From assembly GCA_949752745.1 (NCBI GenBank), contig OX457027.1:74592700-74656699 (forward strand): DNA of 64,000 nucleotides, written 5' to 3'. A program made the position numbers and the translations under genes. Each line of letters opens with the position of its first letter. Positions within the stretch are counted from its first letter, which is position 1. Shown piece by piece: positions 11,781-22,370 of this stretch. The notes below the pieces were generated by a model. It was given only the letters and a program-made list of their open reading frames with translations, was not told where the DNA came from and ran no database searches. Origin of the DNA: Protula sp. h YS-2021. Taxonomy: Eukaryota; Annelida; Polychaeta; Sabellida; Serpulidae.

Positions 11781-14700
11781 TCCAGTATCATTTTCACGAC
11801 GCCGGTAACTGAAATATGGCGTTACATTCCCTGTGATATACTCTTGGTGTAAATCCACAGTAAATCCTTATAAATAAGGGTCGTCGTAAAAAGAATAAAA
11901 CACGGAAGTATGTAGAAAGCTAGTTCAGGTGTCATATATGTATGCTTCCCAATACAAAGCTGCTGTGTGGCTCCTGTAACTGGCTGCATCTTTTAGCATA
12001 GTGGTAATAGAGTGCTAAATGAGAACTGTCACACTGCTGGAATTTTAAATATAGGTTGTTTATCTCAGTTTAAGGATACTCAACAATCAAACCTTCAAAT
12101 ATTTATTCCTCGTATTTAGCGCCAAATAAAAGGAAAAACAGTAGATAGGGTTAAAAAAGTACCACTCTTTATGTTCCGTTTAAGTAATGAGGCTTAGTAT
12201 TATAGCAACTAAGAAATTGAATAGTATATTGCTTAGTCTAAATAACTAGGATAATCGAGAAAAGTTGGCCACTGTCAGAATAGTGTTCTGTTTTGCTTCG
12301 CTGTTTATGTTATTGGTCATTGCATTATGAAGCGTTTCAATAATCTTAGAGGATGTTTCGGTAGCTGCATTGAGAAAAGCCATTGTAGAATATACATTGA
12401 AATTTTTAGCTTTTTAGAACTTGAACAAAGTTGTCATACTAAACAGTTTAAATTCGTCAAAGTCTGTGCAAAGTATTACACCATGCTATTTTCAGAAGAA
12501 TTGTCAAAAAAGATCGGGTGGCAGTACATCGATAATGTTTCAGAGAAATTCAGCGATGCTGGTTTGGAAATTATCGTTTTAAATATTTCTGCTACTAGTG
12601 AATGTAAAACCACATTACTATTTTGAAATGTTATCAATCATCGCCTTTTTAATGCATTTAAACAAATTTTTAAATCGTGTTCTTTATACTTAGAGTGCAA
12701 AAGCTGTACCTAATATTGTGGTAAGCTTTCGGGGGGGGGGGAGGTGGGAGGAAGTATTCTTTTATTGTTTTGGTTGGATGTCCATGCATAGCAGTTCTTT
12801 TTAAGAGCAAGATGTAAATTTTTAACATAATTCAAATATGTCCTTTTCGACAGGCAAAACTGTTTCGTCTACTAACCCAATGCCCTGTTGTCCATTCCTG
12901 TTACCCAGTCATGCAATGAAAGTTAAGTTTTTTATTAATATTTATGAATGGAGCTACAAAAGCTATGTTATCAATTTTTGAAATAAGAGAGTGAGCAGCT
13001 GCTTGTTTTTTCTGCATTCTTGACTAGAATCAGTTGCGATCTGTTCTGATAACCATTGTTTTACTTTTTTTAATTTTAAAAAATTGGTTATTATTTGTTT
13101 AAAGAATTAAAGCCTTGGTATTCAATGACCTGATTGTTGCACATTTTCTTTATTTTTAGCAAAGGGTCCGTTATATATCGTATAACTTTTCCTGCATGTA
13201 TGATTCAGCAAAAATCAATTATCAGAATATTCACAGGTGATAAGTGTATCAATCTGGTTAATTCCATCATGCTACCTGGGGGGGGGGGAAGCTTTGTATT
13301 CAAAAATAAAATGTTGTTGTATCACAAATCAAAGGTTGATAGATAATATCGCATTATGATCCTTACAAGATAAAGTAAAAAAAGCAATGTTTACTATTTT
13401 TTGGGTAAATTTTCCAAAGTTTTTGACTTTTAATAATATCTATCACCCCCAGTATTCGTGAGAAATGTTGTTGACCTGATTGTCAATTGAACTCAAGAAT
13501 GTAAATAATATGGCGTCAAATGGATAAAAGTTTGCAATAGTAAAAGGATTATATTTTTACAAATTTAACCTTGCATAAGCACAGGTGAATTTAAAAGTCT
13601 CTTTAATGATAACTGATAGTTTACCTTTCATGCAGACTCTCAGTTGACCAACCACGGTGAAATCTCAAATATCGCCACCTTACTCAAAACCGGAAGAACA
13701 ATACACCTTTGTGATTCCGCATGAAACTGGCATGTACGCATGTTTCGATAGGTGTGAATCTCATATGACCAGAGGAAATATTAAAGAGTACAACAATTCA
13801 ACAGGCATTACCCTATGAAAACTGCTAAAAAAGCAAATTATGCAGTATCACTGCAGCTCCAAGTCAGTTCTTCCTTAAATAACTTCTATTTCCTCTCTGT
13901 CAGAGCTACGGTGCTTTCTATAAGCCAATTCGCACGTTCCTTTCTCTAAGATGGAGGTGTGGTTTCAACTGAATTTTTGGGGGTTTAATTCTGAAGAAAT
14001 GAGAAAGGGATAACATCGAAATTCTGATTTTCTTTTTATCTTTTAAATCTATTTTACATATTATTCAGCCCTTTAATCGCCGATTTGTGAACATGTTTGT
14101 GCCAAAATGGAATTTAGTTGATTTATGCCAGTTTTTCTATCATTTTCTTTATCGCAACCGAATTCGGTCGAAACGTAAAACGCGTATCAGTCCCTGTTGT
14201 TCAAACTTTTACTGATCGTTCATGCGCAATAAACGGATTCATACTTAGACTTTTGCCGAAAAGTTTTTCGTTTCAACTGAATTCGGTTGGGATAAGGATA
14301 TAAAGAAACAATGAAAAAAAAAAACTGGACAAAAAAATAACAAAATTCTATTTTCCAGAAACATATTCACAGGTTGGTTATTTAAGTGGCTGAATAATAT
14401 GTAAAATACTTGTTAAAACATCGTATGATGACGTTTTAAATTCAAAAGTGTGCATTTTGACGGAAAATTTGAATTTTGATGTTTTCCCTTATCATTTCTT
14501 TTTAATTTATTCCAAAAAAGTAGCAATCGAAGTGACACCTTCATCGGAAAGATCCAAAGTACGAATTGGCTTATACACCCTTTTTGCAAAACAGGCACAA
14601 TTTTAATGGGATGCGTATTAATTTTGTCTTCGTTAAAGTGCGGGGAATCAGGGTTAAGTTTAGGGTAGGGGAAAGATGATCCACCCGTATTGTATAGCGA

Positions 14701-14803
14701 CACAGTGTGCAAAACAACTGCCTAGCCAGTGAAACCATCCTTTTATTAACATATTAACATGTGTTTTGAGCGATTTGACGTCCTTTAGTAGTGAAAGGCA
14801 ATA
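11781..14803. other. No gene seen
   Basis: AT-rich. The longest + frame (12327-12626, 99 codons) begins with ATG but has no recognisable domain and no splice context. Short G runs lie at 12731-12742 and 13279-13288. Confidence 0.5.
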
Positions 14804-15624
14804 CAGGGGCCCCTCGTTAATTCGTCCTCGGTTAATTCGGTCCCTCGGCTAATTCGTACCAATTCCGTCGGTTCCGATTTTGGGACCCATTCACTTCTAT
14901 GTAAAAGTACGAATTAACGAGGACTTAGATAATTCGTCCCAAAATTTACCCTCAATTTTTTTCTATTCCGGTCTTTTATCAATGCAGAGCCATACAGATT
15001 AGGCATGCCAAACAGTTAACACAACACGTTACTCAGGCATCATGTGTAGCGAGATGAAGGGGTTGCATAATGCAAATTGTGGGGCAGTAATGATGGGGGT
15101 TTAGGGATTATGATTGACATCGTCTATTCAATACACCGAGTGTCTTAGTGTGCATAGCGCTTTCACTGGCCACTAATCCGGAGCATCGTCTGTCACGTAC
15201 TATGCAGCAGCTTGAGATGCCGTTTGTTTTCTGTGGACACTTCGCTCTCCGGAGCGTGTATATGAATTGTGAACAGTGGTCAAGCATTTCATCTTGCAAA
15301 ATGGCATCAAAACGAAGTGATCACACAATGGACCTTAAGTTCAGAGTATCAAAGCAAATAAAGAGTGGCTCAAAAACCAGAACTGAAATAATGACGGAGT
15401 ATGGGGTACCTTAAAAAACACTTGATTCATGGATTAAAATAAGGATAAAATAATCAATGGTGTTGAAACCAGCCAATTTGAGCCTGCTCGAAAGCGCGCA
15501 AGGCTTGAAGGTTCATTGTTGTTTTTGTCCATTCGAAAATTTGACCCCCGGTTAATTGGTACCCTCGGTTAATTCGTACTTTTTCCCTTGGTCCCGAGGA
15601 GTACGAAATAACGAGGGGCCCCTG
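14804..15624 (+). mobile_element. Non-autonomous Tigger/pogo-like DNA transposon (Tc1/mariner superfamily)
   Basis: The 821-bp element is flanked by TA on both sides (14802-14803 and 15625-15626), the target duplication of the Tc1/mariner superfamily. Its ends are inverted: CAGGGGCCCCTCGTTAATTC at the left and, reversed, CAGGGGCCCCTCGTTATTTC at the right. Sub-terminal motifs of the form CTCGGTTAATTCGTACC repeat several times at both ends. The interior keeps only the decayed 5' part of a transposase reading frame. The element cannot move itself but could be mobilised in trans by a related transposase. Confidence 0.8.
15301..15525 (+). pseudogene. Decayed N-terminal fragment of a Tigger/CENP-B-like transposase
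   Basis: Translation from ATG 15301 gives MASKRSDHTMDLKFRV and then TEYGVP. A stop follows at 15412-15414. After it come KTLDSWIK and another stop, and the trace resumes in a shifted frame with FEPARKRARLE. This order (basic start, psq-type helix-turn-helix, EYGVP-K-TLxxWIK, FEPARKRAR linker) is that of pogo/Tigger transposases and CENP-B DNA-binding domains. The catalytic DDE domain is absent. At least two stops and one frameshift make it a pseudogene. Confidence 0.7.
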
Positions 15625-15626
15625 TA

Positions 15627-16262
15627 GTTCATTTTTTCATCTGGAACAAGAATTTTTGTGAACAGAATATTATCAGAATTTTCCTTGTTGCTTGTAGTCA
15701 TCAGTTGTGAAAATTGTCATGTAATAGAGCTAAGGTCTTCGCTACAAATGAGTAGAATTTATTTATCCCCAGTTTCCTTGCATTTTGTGTTCTCGCCAAG
15801 TTCTTTCATGACAAAACTTGATTGTTTGGTCCTCTCCAACAGTCTCAGCTGGGGCACCAACTAAAAATAGCAAATGCAGTTTGTTATAGTACACATCACA
15901 CCCCCGATTCGTCACTCCTTTTCTGAAATATTTAAAGCAATAAAAACTAGGTCGAAATACACCTACGGCCAGCACTGGCCCAGCCCTGTGCACTGGGTAG
16001 GCTGCCCCATGACCGGGACAAGTTACAACATGACATTAAAGAGCTGCTACTGCTACTACTCTCTGGGATCCCGAAAATTGGGGTCACATCTTTACCTGCT
16101 CTCGGTGCCGTGAAGAGCATGTAAATGGGGCAAAAGCTGCGTAGATAAGCTAAATCAATATTTCAGAACGGTAGAATCGTTCATCAGCCATCAACCAGAG
16201 CGGTTGTTGCTGTTAATTCATTGTAAAGTTGGGTTGATTTCAGCAATTCCTTTTCAGCACAA
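15627..16262. other. No gene seen
   Basis: Short open frames on both strands without recognisable domains. Confidence 0.5.
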
Positions 16263-16610
16263 GTGGCCTTTGGCCACAGGTGTTAAACCCATCGGGTGGA
16301 GCCTCCGTCGTCTGTCCATCCGTGTGTAAACCTTTGTTTTTGACTATTCTACTTTCAGTTTTTATCGGACCACAGTAAAATTCTGTAGAATTATGCCCAT
16401 TATTTTATTTTCGCAATTCGCCAATTTGGCGAACCGATCACATGCTTCGCGGAAAAATGCCCACTCCTTCAGTTTTTGTTTAAGATGCTGGAAATTTTGC
16501 ATGAACGTAGTTTGGGCAAGGGCTGAAAAAAGTAACAACCTATTTTTGATTTTCGCGAATTTGCCAAATTGGCAAAATTCCAAATTTCGGCAGAGTTTCA
16601 CAAAATAATT
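16263..16610 (-). repeat. Hairpin-headed dispersed repeat (TGGCC hairpin)
   Basis: It begins with a perfect hairpin, GTGGCC-TTT-GGCCAC (16263-16277). About 30 bases later comes CGTCGTCTGTCCATCCGTG (16306-16324), the tract shared in kind with other hairpin repeats here. Two internal palindromes, TTCGCCAATTTGGCGAA (16427-16443) and a TTGCCAAATTGGCAA copy near 16561-16575, bracket the rest. Strand is assigned so that the hairpin is 3'. Confidence 0.55.
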
Positions 16611-16780
16611 TTTTGTGTAATAAAGTAATTATTCTCTTGGAAATATTTAATACAGGTGCTCTTGAGTCGAATTTGTCATTTTTTTGGTGGTTCACCAAAT
16701 TTTAGCACTGTGGTTGCCACGTTGTTGCGCCTTTTTTCACTGTTTTAATCTTTGCAATTTTGATGGTTTGGGAGCTGCGG

Positions 16781-16857
<77 letters not shown>
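16781..16857. repeat. (AT)n microsatellite
   Basis: 77 bp of AT dinucleotides with a single G interruption near 16795. The open frames of alternating Tyr/Ile across it are artefacts. Confidence 0.98.
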
Positions 16858-16859
<2 letters not shown>

Positions 16860-17514
16860 CAAAAATTGGCTCGGCGGCACCTTGCCAGCAGTTAATAAAA
16901 CTATTCACTTTGCATAGATAGAGACTCGAGACAAGTTGTCAGAAAATAATAAGCTAAGCTCGTTAAAAACATTACACTTGAAAACATATGTGGTGCGAAT
17001 GTGCACCGTTTATTAATTTTTGAAATCGGCTTAAGATTGACTCGTCGGCAAAAAGTTATAAATAATTACACATTTTACATCGAGCTTTTGTCCAGACAAG
17101 ATGTCAGGAACTACAAGGCCAAGGCTTTTAGAACTTTTCAACTTAGAACGTATTTGTTATCACATAACTTTGTCAAATATTGATAGAAATTCGTGCATTT
17201 TGCATCGAGACTTGGGATTTTGGTCCGGAGAAGTTTTCAGAAGCCATAAGACCCAGTTTGAAAAAGTATCAGGAAATGTTTCAAAACATTTATACTGATT
17301 CCGCTGCGTTACATCCATAATAAACACCGAATAAAATGGCTAAATTGCCTTTGCATCTTATTCAGCTTTGATGTCGTTGGCGAAATGAACACATAATAGC
17401 ATTAAAATTTTCACCAACTGTCCGCCGTATTTTTATAGAATTACAGTGACAGGACATGTTTTGTTACTCTAACGTCACCTGGGTACCGTCACTTGACGGC
17501 TTTGTGACGGTAGG

Positions 17515-17600
17515 GTTGGGGCCTATAGGTTTGGGGTGTCTGTCCGTCCGTCTGTCCGTCATCGCTTTATACCCCTATGAATTTGGGGCGGTTGGGGCCT
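17515..17600 (-). repeat. Truncated inverted copy of the 105-bp GGCCCC repeat
   Basis: Reverse-complement match to 10734-10838: GGCCTATAGGTTTGGGG, then a GTCTGTCCGTCCGTCTGTCC tract, then ATCGCTTTATACCCCTATGA and GTTGGGGCCT. The outer half of the hairpin is missing on the left, so one terminus is lost. Confidence 0.7.
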
Positions 17601-18357
17601 GCTTGTGTTTCACAAATACTTACTTGTTGATAATTAAATGGGTAGGTAAATAACGAATGTTTGTCAATCCGTGTCTAAATATAATAATAACGGTAAAAAT
17701 GTCCATTTCAGTTGATATTATACAGAGTCGGAAAATTTGAGTAAAGCCAAGAACATCCTAAATTTATCTTCAGGTATTTTGTACTTATGATGTTAAATAC
17801 ACGGAAAATGCTCTGTAACGAAGCCTGGAAGAAGCTTGGGGAAGCTGAATGACGTAATTACCCTTACTGTCGACTTGCGCATTTGACAAGGCTAAAAAGT
17901 ATGAAGGTATATGAATGAAACCCCTAAATATATTATGAGCTAACTTAGTGGTTTCGGGTGAAGATAATATGTATATTATCTTTAAAAAGCGACACTGCAG
18001 GTTGACCATAGCGTGTTACAATATACACCGTCTGAAAAACAAATTACCAAACTTGGCAGTGCTGTTCTTTGAAGATGCGTCAGTTCAATTCAGTTGGTAT
18101 TTATTTTCCTTTGTGTATCTTACGATACTTAAGTTTCGTGCGAATGATATATCTGAGAAGTGTTTCTTTTTTGGTACAAAGAATAGTAATAATAATAATA
18201 AAGATAATGAAAAATAAGTGCAATGAAATTGATTGAAAGCAGTTTGTTTGTTTTCGATTATGCTCTTGTATGCCATTTCGAATCCCTACCTGTAAAAAAG
18301 TCTTCGAGCAGTGTTCTTCATTTTCACTCATACCCAGGTGGCACTTTTTGGTTCTTA
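17601..18357. other. No gene seen
   Basis: No coding segment or RNA gene recognised. Short AAT-rich run near 18187-18200. Confidence 0.5.
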
Positions 18358-18655
18358 ATTCCCCGCTGAATGTGGGGAATATATGCCATGGACCGTGTGT
18401 CGGTCTGTCATCAACATCTCGTTCACACGATAACTTAAAAACTGCTGCAAGGATTTTAATGACACTTGATATGTAGCTTCTATGGGAACAAACCCAAATC
18501 GATGTTGTAAATGGGCCAGGTTCGTCCAAGGAAAATGCACCAACTGGACATAGAAAATTTCAGCTCTTGCTATGTCTAAGGTTTACATTGATGGCCGTGT
18601 TTAACTGATCGGGGGCCTTTGGGGAATATGTCGGTTGTGCACACTGCTCTAGTTA
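18358..18655 (-). repeat. Hairpin-headed ~300-bp repeat family, copy 1 (intergenic)
   Basis: It begins with the hairpin ATTCCCC...GGGGAAT (18358-18380), then GTGTGTCGGTCTGTC and ACACGATAACTTAAAAACTG. Next come TTTTAATGACACTTGATATG, GTAGCTTCTATGGGAACAAA and a tail ending TGTGCACACTGCTCTAGTT. The same order is found inside cadherin introns at 32507-32811 and 38408-38944. It is not coding: the reading frame is broken in all copies. Confidence 0.75.
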
Positions 18656-20813
18656 AAAATGTAAAAGTAAACAAAATAAAAAAGAAACATTAGTAATAAC
18701 AATTTTAAAAAGCGGTTGTAAGTGAGCTGTGTGTTATAAAGGTGCAACCAGTTCATATGTTGTGAAATGGGATACATTCATTAACAGGTTATTTTGAAAC
18801 ATTGTGCGCGTTGCGATTATCTGTTATCAGGTAAATTGTTTGTATTTTATTGTTGAGTTCTCTTGCAGCGGATTGATCTGAAATGCGTGAGGATTTCTGC
18901 CGTGTGGTTGTGTTCGTTTAGAAACTTTCCTGTTTACATGGAAAATTGGAATTGGGAATCAAGCAGTTCTTTTTTTTTTTTAACCTTAAATTTGTTCGAG
19001 GGTTTAAGCCATCGCTGACAGCTTTGGTTTTGTTTCCTTGAATTGCTCGACCCTGTGACAAATACGTCACAATGAGACCACAGCCAGTCAGTGTGAAAGC
19101 TGAATCAAGGGTAGTTTTACCACTGCCTGGTTCGTTCGTCTTTTGGTTTCAGCTTGTCGTAATCTTGTCTCTTTATAGCAAAACAGCGCTGAAACTGACA
19201 GGCAGTGGAAAACATTGAGTTTTTTTTTGTTACTGTAAAATTCCTATTGCTTCATGCAGATTATATGTGAAATGGTTGTTAGTTTACAAGAAATTGGCAA
19301 TTGTATAGAAGATCTACTACAACTGGAGATCTGCAACAAGTGAAGGAAACGATATTTGTTCGATTTTGATTTTGATTATCATATTTTCATGGAAAGGCGT
19401 AAAAAATGCCAAACATGCCACAAATTTTCTGCTGTTTTTTTCTTCATATTCACGATTAACTAATGTCTACTGGCAGTTGCGGACATCATCATCCAAATCA
19501 GTGCTTGGTTCTGATGAGGACTGGCATTGTAGAAAATGGTATTGTATGGGGATTGATAAATACCATTTAAACGTGATGTATTGTGTGGAAGTCAGTGGTA
19601 AAACATCCAAGAAAAATTGTATTTGTTGCTTAGATGAAGACTGAAATGTTCAAGCTGGAACAGAAAATAATTAAAGTACACAAGAACAATAAGTAAACAA
19701 TTAAGAAAACAGTTCAACACTTTAGACATCTTTCCAGTGTAATATATAAAAAGAAATCGGACCCAATGTCGTCGGACCAAATGTACGGATGCCTTCGCAC
19801 TTATATCAGGCAGATAAACTAATGTGTGTCCGTGATTCAGGGACAAATAAATTTAATTGGAGCCAAATGGGGTATATGAACGGACTCTCCTAAGATTTTG
19901 TTGCTTTTGTCAGTTGCATTCCACGCTGATTTGTTATTAAACACCCACGTGTTAGGCTAGACACTGCTTGCATTTTGTTATTATGGCGCTGTGCCAGTGA
20001 CAATCAACTTCAAAGAAAGCTAATATTTTCTCTCCTTCCATTTTGATTTACGCACAGAAATGGGAACATAGGAAGTATGTGCATTATTCAGCGCATTGGT
20101 ATTTGGGTTGTATTGATTTCGCCAAATCGTGTGCAAAGTATTGTTTTTGACGCTTCACTCGAGTTGACGAATCTGATGACAAGACATGTTCATTTACTCA
20201 CGAACGTTATGAAGATCACGCAGAAATTGGTGTATGAATAAAGTTATTTGTCTTCTACTATGTATTATCATCTCAGTAAATATTTCATACCGTCAAAACT
20301 ATATAAAAGGACCACTTTTGGGGACGAGAAATGTGATACTTGTGTAAGGCGGAACTTCGTGATCTGGAAGCGGTCGGGAGGGACGTTTGTAATCAAAATA
20401 ACCGATAGTACAAGTATGAGTTTTGGATGTGAAGACTTGAAAAAAGATAGCTTCGAGATAATTGACTATTCGAGATATCCAAGCACTAGACCAGTTCCCA
20501 CTTTACTAAATATATCACTCAAAGAAGTTATGCGCTTATTAGTTCATGCGTTTTGAATATATCGCTTTACCGTTGGTAGTTCCCTTAAAGCTTCCCAAAG
20601 TAAAGGTTCAAGTCATTCTTTAAGGTTATTAAACCATCAGTCGTGTTTCACAAAAGAATATCCCTTCTTCTGCGCGGAAACACCTCGGGTTCAAACTAAT
20701 GTAAGATGGTTGCGGGACTTACGGCGTTGATGTACTGCTGTCTGGTGTGATGCGTGAAGGATTTTTCTTGAATTCAAAACAATAACATTCGTAGTATTTA
20801 ACTCGCACTGCAA
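18656..20813. other. No gene seen
   Basis: AT-rich DNA with a short T run near 18970-18980. The 102-codon frame at 20248-20556 begins with a non-ATG codon, has no recognised domain and is not supported as a gene. Confidence 0.5.
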
Positions 20814-21127
20814 TAATGGACAATTAAGTGTTTATTTGTTAATTGTGTTTAAACATGTTTTTTGTTCCCGCCTCCCTGTCTGCGGGAGTGGGGGCACACT
20901 ACCGGCGAACGCGATAGCAGGCCGAATTATGGCCTCTATGTTTATTTTACAGATGTTCTTGCTTGCATGCTCACTCCTGAGTAATCCCCTAGCAGCAGGC
21001 ACCGAGCCCCTCACACGCCCCCCTCTGTCTATTTAAACCCCGTCTCATCTCCGGTGTGACAGATCACACCAACTAGCTTGCTGGCGGCGAATGCATTAGA
21101 ACGCAAAAATCGGACTGCTTTTAACAC
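20814..21127 (+). repeat. Split direct repeat A1 (left terminus of Ngaro-like element)
   Basis: A 314-bp sequence from TAATGGACAATTAAG to CTGCTTTTAACAC, repeated exactly 4292 bp downstream as A2. It should contain the element promoter by analogy with other DIRS-order elements. TATTTAAA occurs at about 21030-21037. The small open frames inside it are identical in A1 and A2 only because the repeats are identical. Confidence 0.9.
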
Positions 21128-21350
21128 AATAAAGTTGTAAAAATATACTGCGATAAAATGGTTCTGTGACGAAATAATAAGCCTGACTGAGAGTTTTATT
21201 GTGACGAAATCAAATAACGAGCAAAATTGGATAGTTGAAAGGATATTGTGACGAAAACAATAACTGTGCCTATGGTGACAATTTACTGTCGGAAAGCGAT
21301 AATTTCTTTTTCTTTTCTTTGTGCTTTGGCAAATAATTAAACATAAAAAA

Positions 21351-22337
21351 ATGGAAGCAAACATTGAGCAGTTTACTAGCTACTTGCTCGAACGTAAGGT
21401 ACGCCAAAGTACGATCGATAAGCTTATTAAGGAGGAATTGGATGACCTCGAGCTGCTCGCGGAAACAGACTCTAGTTCAATCGCAAAGCTTAAATTAACC
21501 ACGGGTCAAACTATCGCGCTGACCAAAGTTATACAGCAGCTTAAATCGCCAGACGACGGGAATTCAACAGCGTCTGACAGCATTCCCGCGGAGAAAGCTG
21601 GGACACTCCCGTCCGCTGCCCCAGCAACAGCCACAAGGCTTAGAGACCAGAATATAGAGGATCTCCTTAAGTCAGTACAGGAGGCAGACAATGTACTGCA
21701 ACAAGCACAAGCCGGCGAAACGACACACGACCCATGGCTCGATGGCCGCCCTGCAGGTACGGTAAAAGCCCTACTCGTGCAAGATTTTTGTGGACTCGTC
21801 CTAGCCCCACACGAGGAGGACGTCATACAACTCGGTAACGCTCGCATCCTCACACAGCCTCGCGCGCCTAAGCCTAGTCCCACTGACATCTCCGTTTCAC
21901 AATACCTTGTTGGTGCTTCGCGCATCCTGGCCCAACTGTTACGTTCCGGGCAACTCCCGTGCACACTACCGGCGATATTAGGGCACCTCAAGTACCTGAT
22001 AAAAATGGGAGAGTACTTGCAAACATACCCTCGTGAGCGCGTCATGTTGCTGGACCAGGAGTATCGCATCCAACAAGCAGCCGGACAAATTGCATGGGGT
22101 GAGGATAGTTTTCACCTCGGTCTCAAATACCTGTCGTCGGACCTGGGCCCACGCACACGACCCACCCGTAACGCCCCAACGGCACCCCGCACAAAAGCAC
22201 CCATCGACCCCGCTAGTGGTTCCGAAATTTGCAAAAACTTCCAAACAACTAAGGGGTGCCTGTACCGCGACTGTAAATTTGCTCATGTCTGCATTATCCA
22301 GGGTTGCCATAAACGGCACCCCGAGCACAAGCACTGA
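21351..22337 (+). CDS. gag: Ngaro-like element Gag protein (SAM-like + CCCH zinc knuckle)
   Basis: This is ORF1 of the element, 328 residues from ATG 21351. That start is preferred over a non-ATG extension because its context is AAAAAATGG. The N-terminal 65 residues (ERKVRQSTIDKLIKEELDDL...TGQTIALTKVIQQL) have the helical pattern of a SAM-like domain. The middle carries a region conserved in DIRS Gags. The C-terminus has a CCCH finger, C-x8-C-x4-C-x3-H (ICKNF...CLYRDCKFAH), and then a second Cys/His cluster ending in HPEHKH. It probably binds and packages element RNA. The RT frame starts 33 bp after its stop, in a different frame. Confidence 0.82.
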   Translation: MEANIEQFTSYLLERKVRQSTIDKLIKEELDDLELLAETDSSSIAKLKLTTGQTIALTKVIQQLKSPDDGNSTASDSIPAEKAGTLPSAAPATATRLRDQNIEDLLKSVQEADNVLQQAQAGETTHDPWLDGRPAGTVKALLVQDFCGLVLAPHEEDVIQLGNARILTQPRAPKPSPTDISVSQYLVGASRILAQLLRSGQLPCTLPAILGHLKYLIKMGEYLQTYPRERVMLLDQEYRIQQAAGQIAWGEDSFHLGLKYLSSDLGPRTRPTRNAPTAPRTKAPIDPASGSEICKNFQTTKGCLYRDCKFAHVCIIQGCHKRHPEHKH

Positions 22338-22370
22338 GTTGGAAGCGTCTCTAGCCCGCTTAAAGATAAC

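Noticed and set aside
12327..12626. 99-codon ATG frame
   Set aside because: No domain, no homology I recognise and no splice context; length is within chance for AT-rich DNA of this size.
16684..16917. Tyr-Ile repeat open frames
   Set aside because: Translation of an (AT)n microsatellite.
18101..18529. 142-codon minus-strand frame
   Set aside because: Overlaps the hairpin repeat at 18358-18655 and is broken in the other copies of that repeat.
20248..20556. 102-codon frame upstream of the retrotransposon
   Set aside because: Non-ATG start, no recognisable domain.
20836..21036. 66-codon frame present identically at 25128-25328
   Set aside because: Identical because it lies in the A1/A2 repeats; no domain, non-ATG start, regulatory region of the element.
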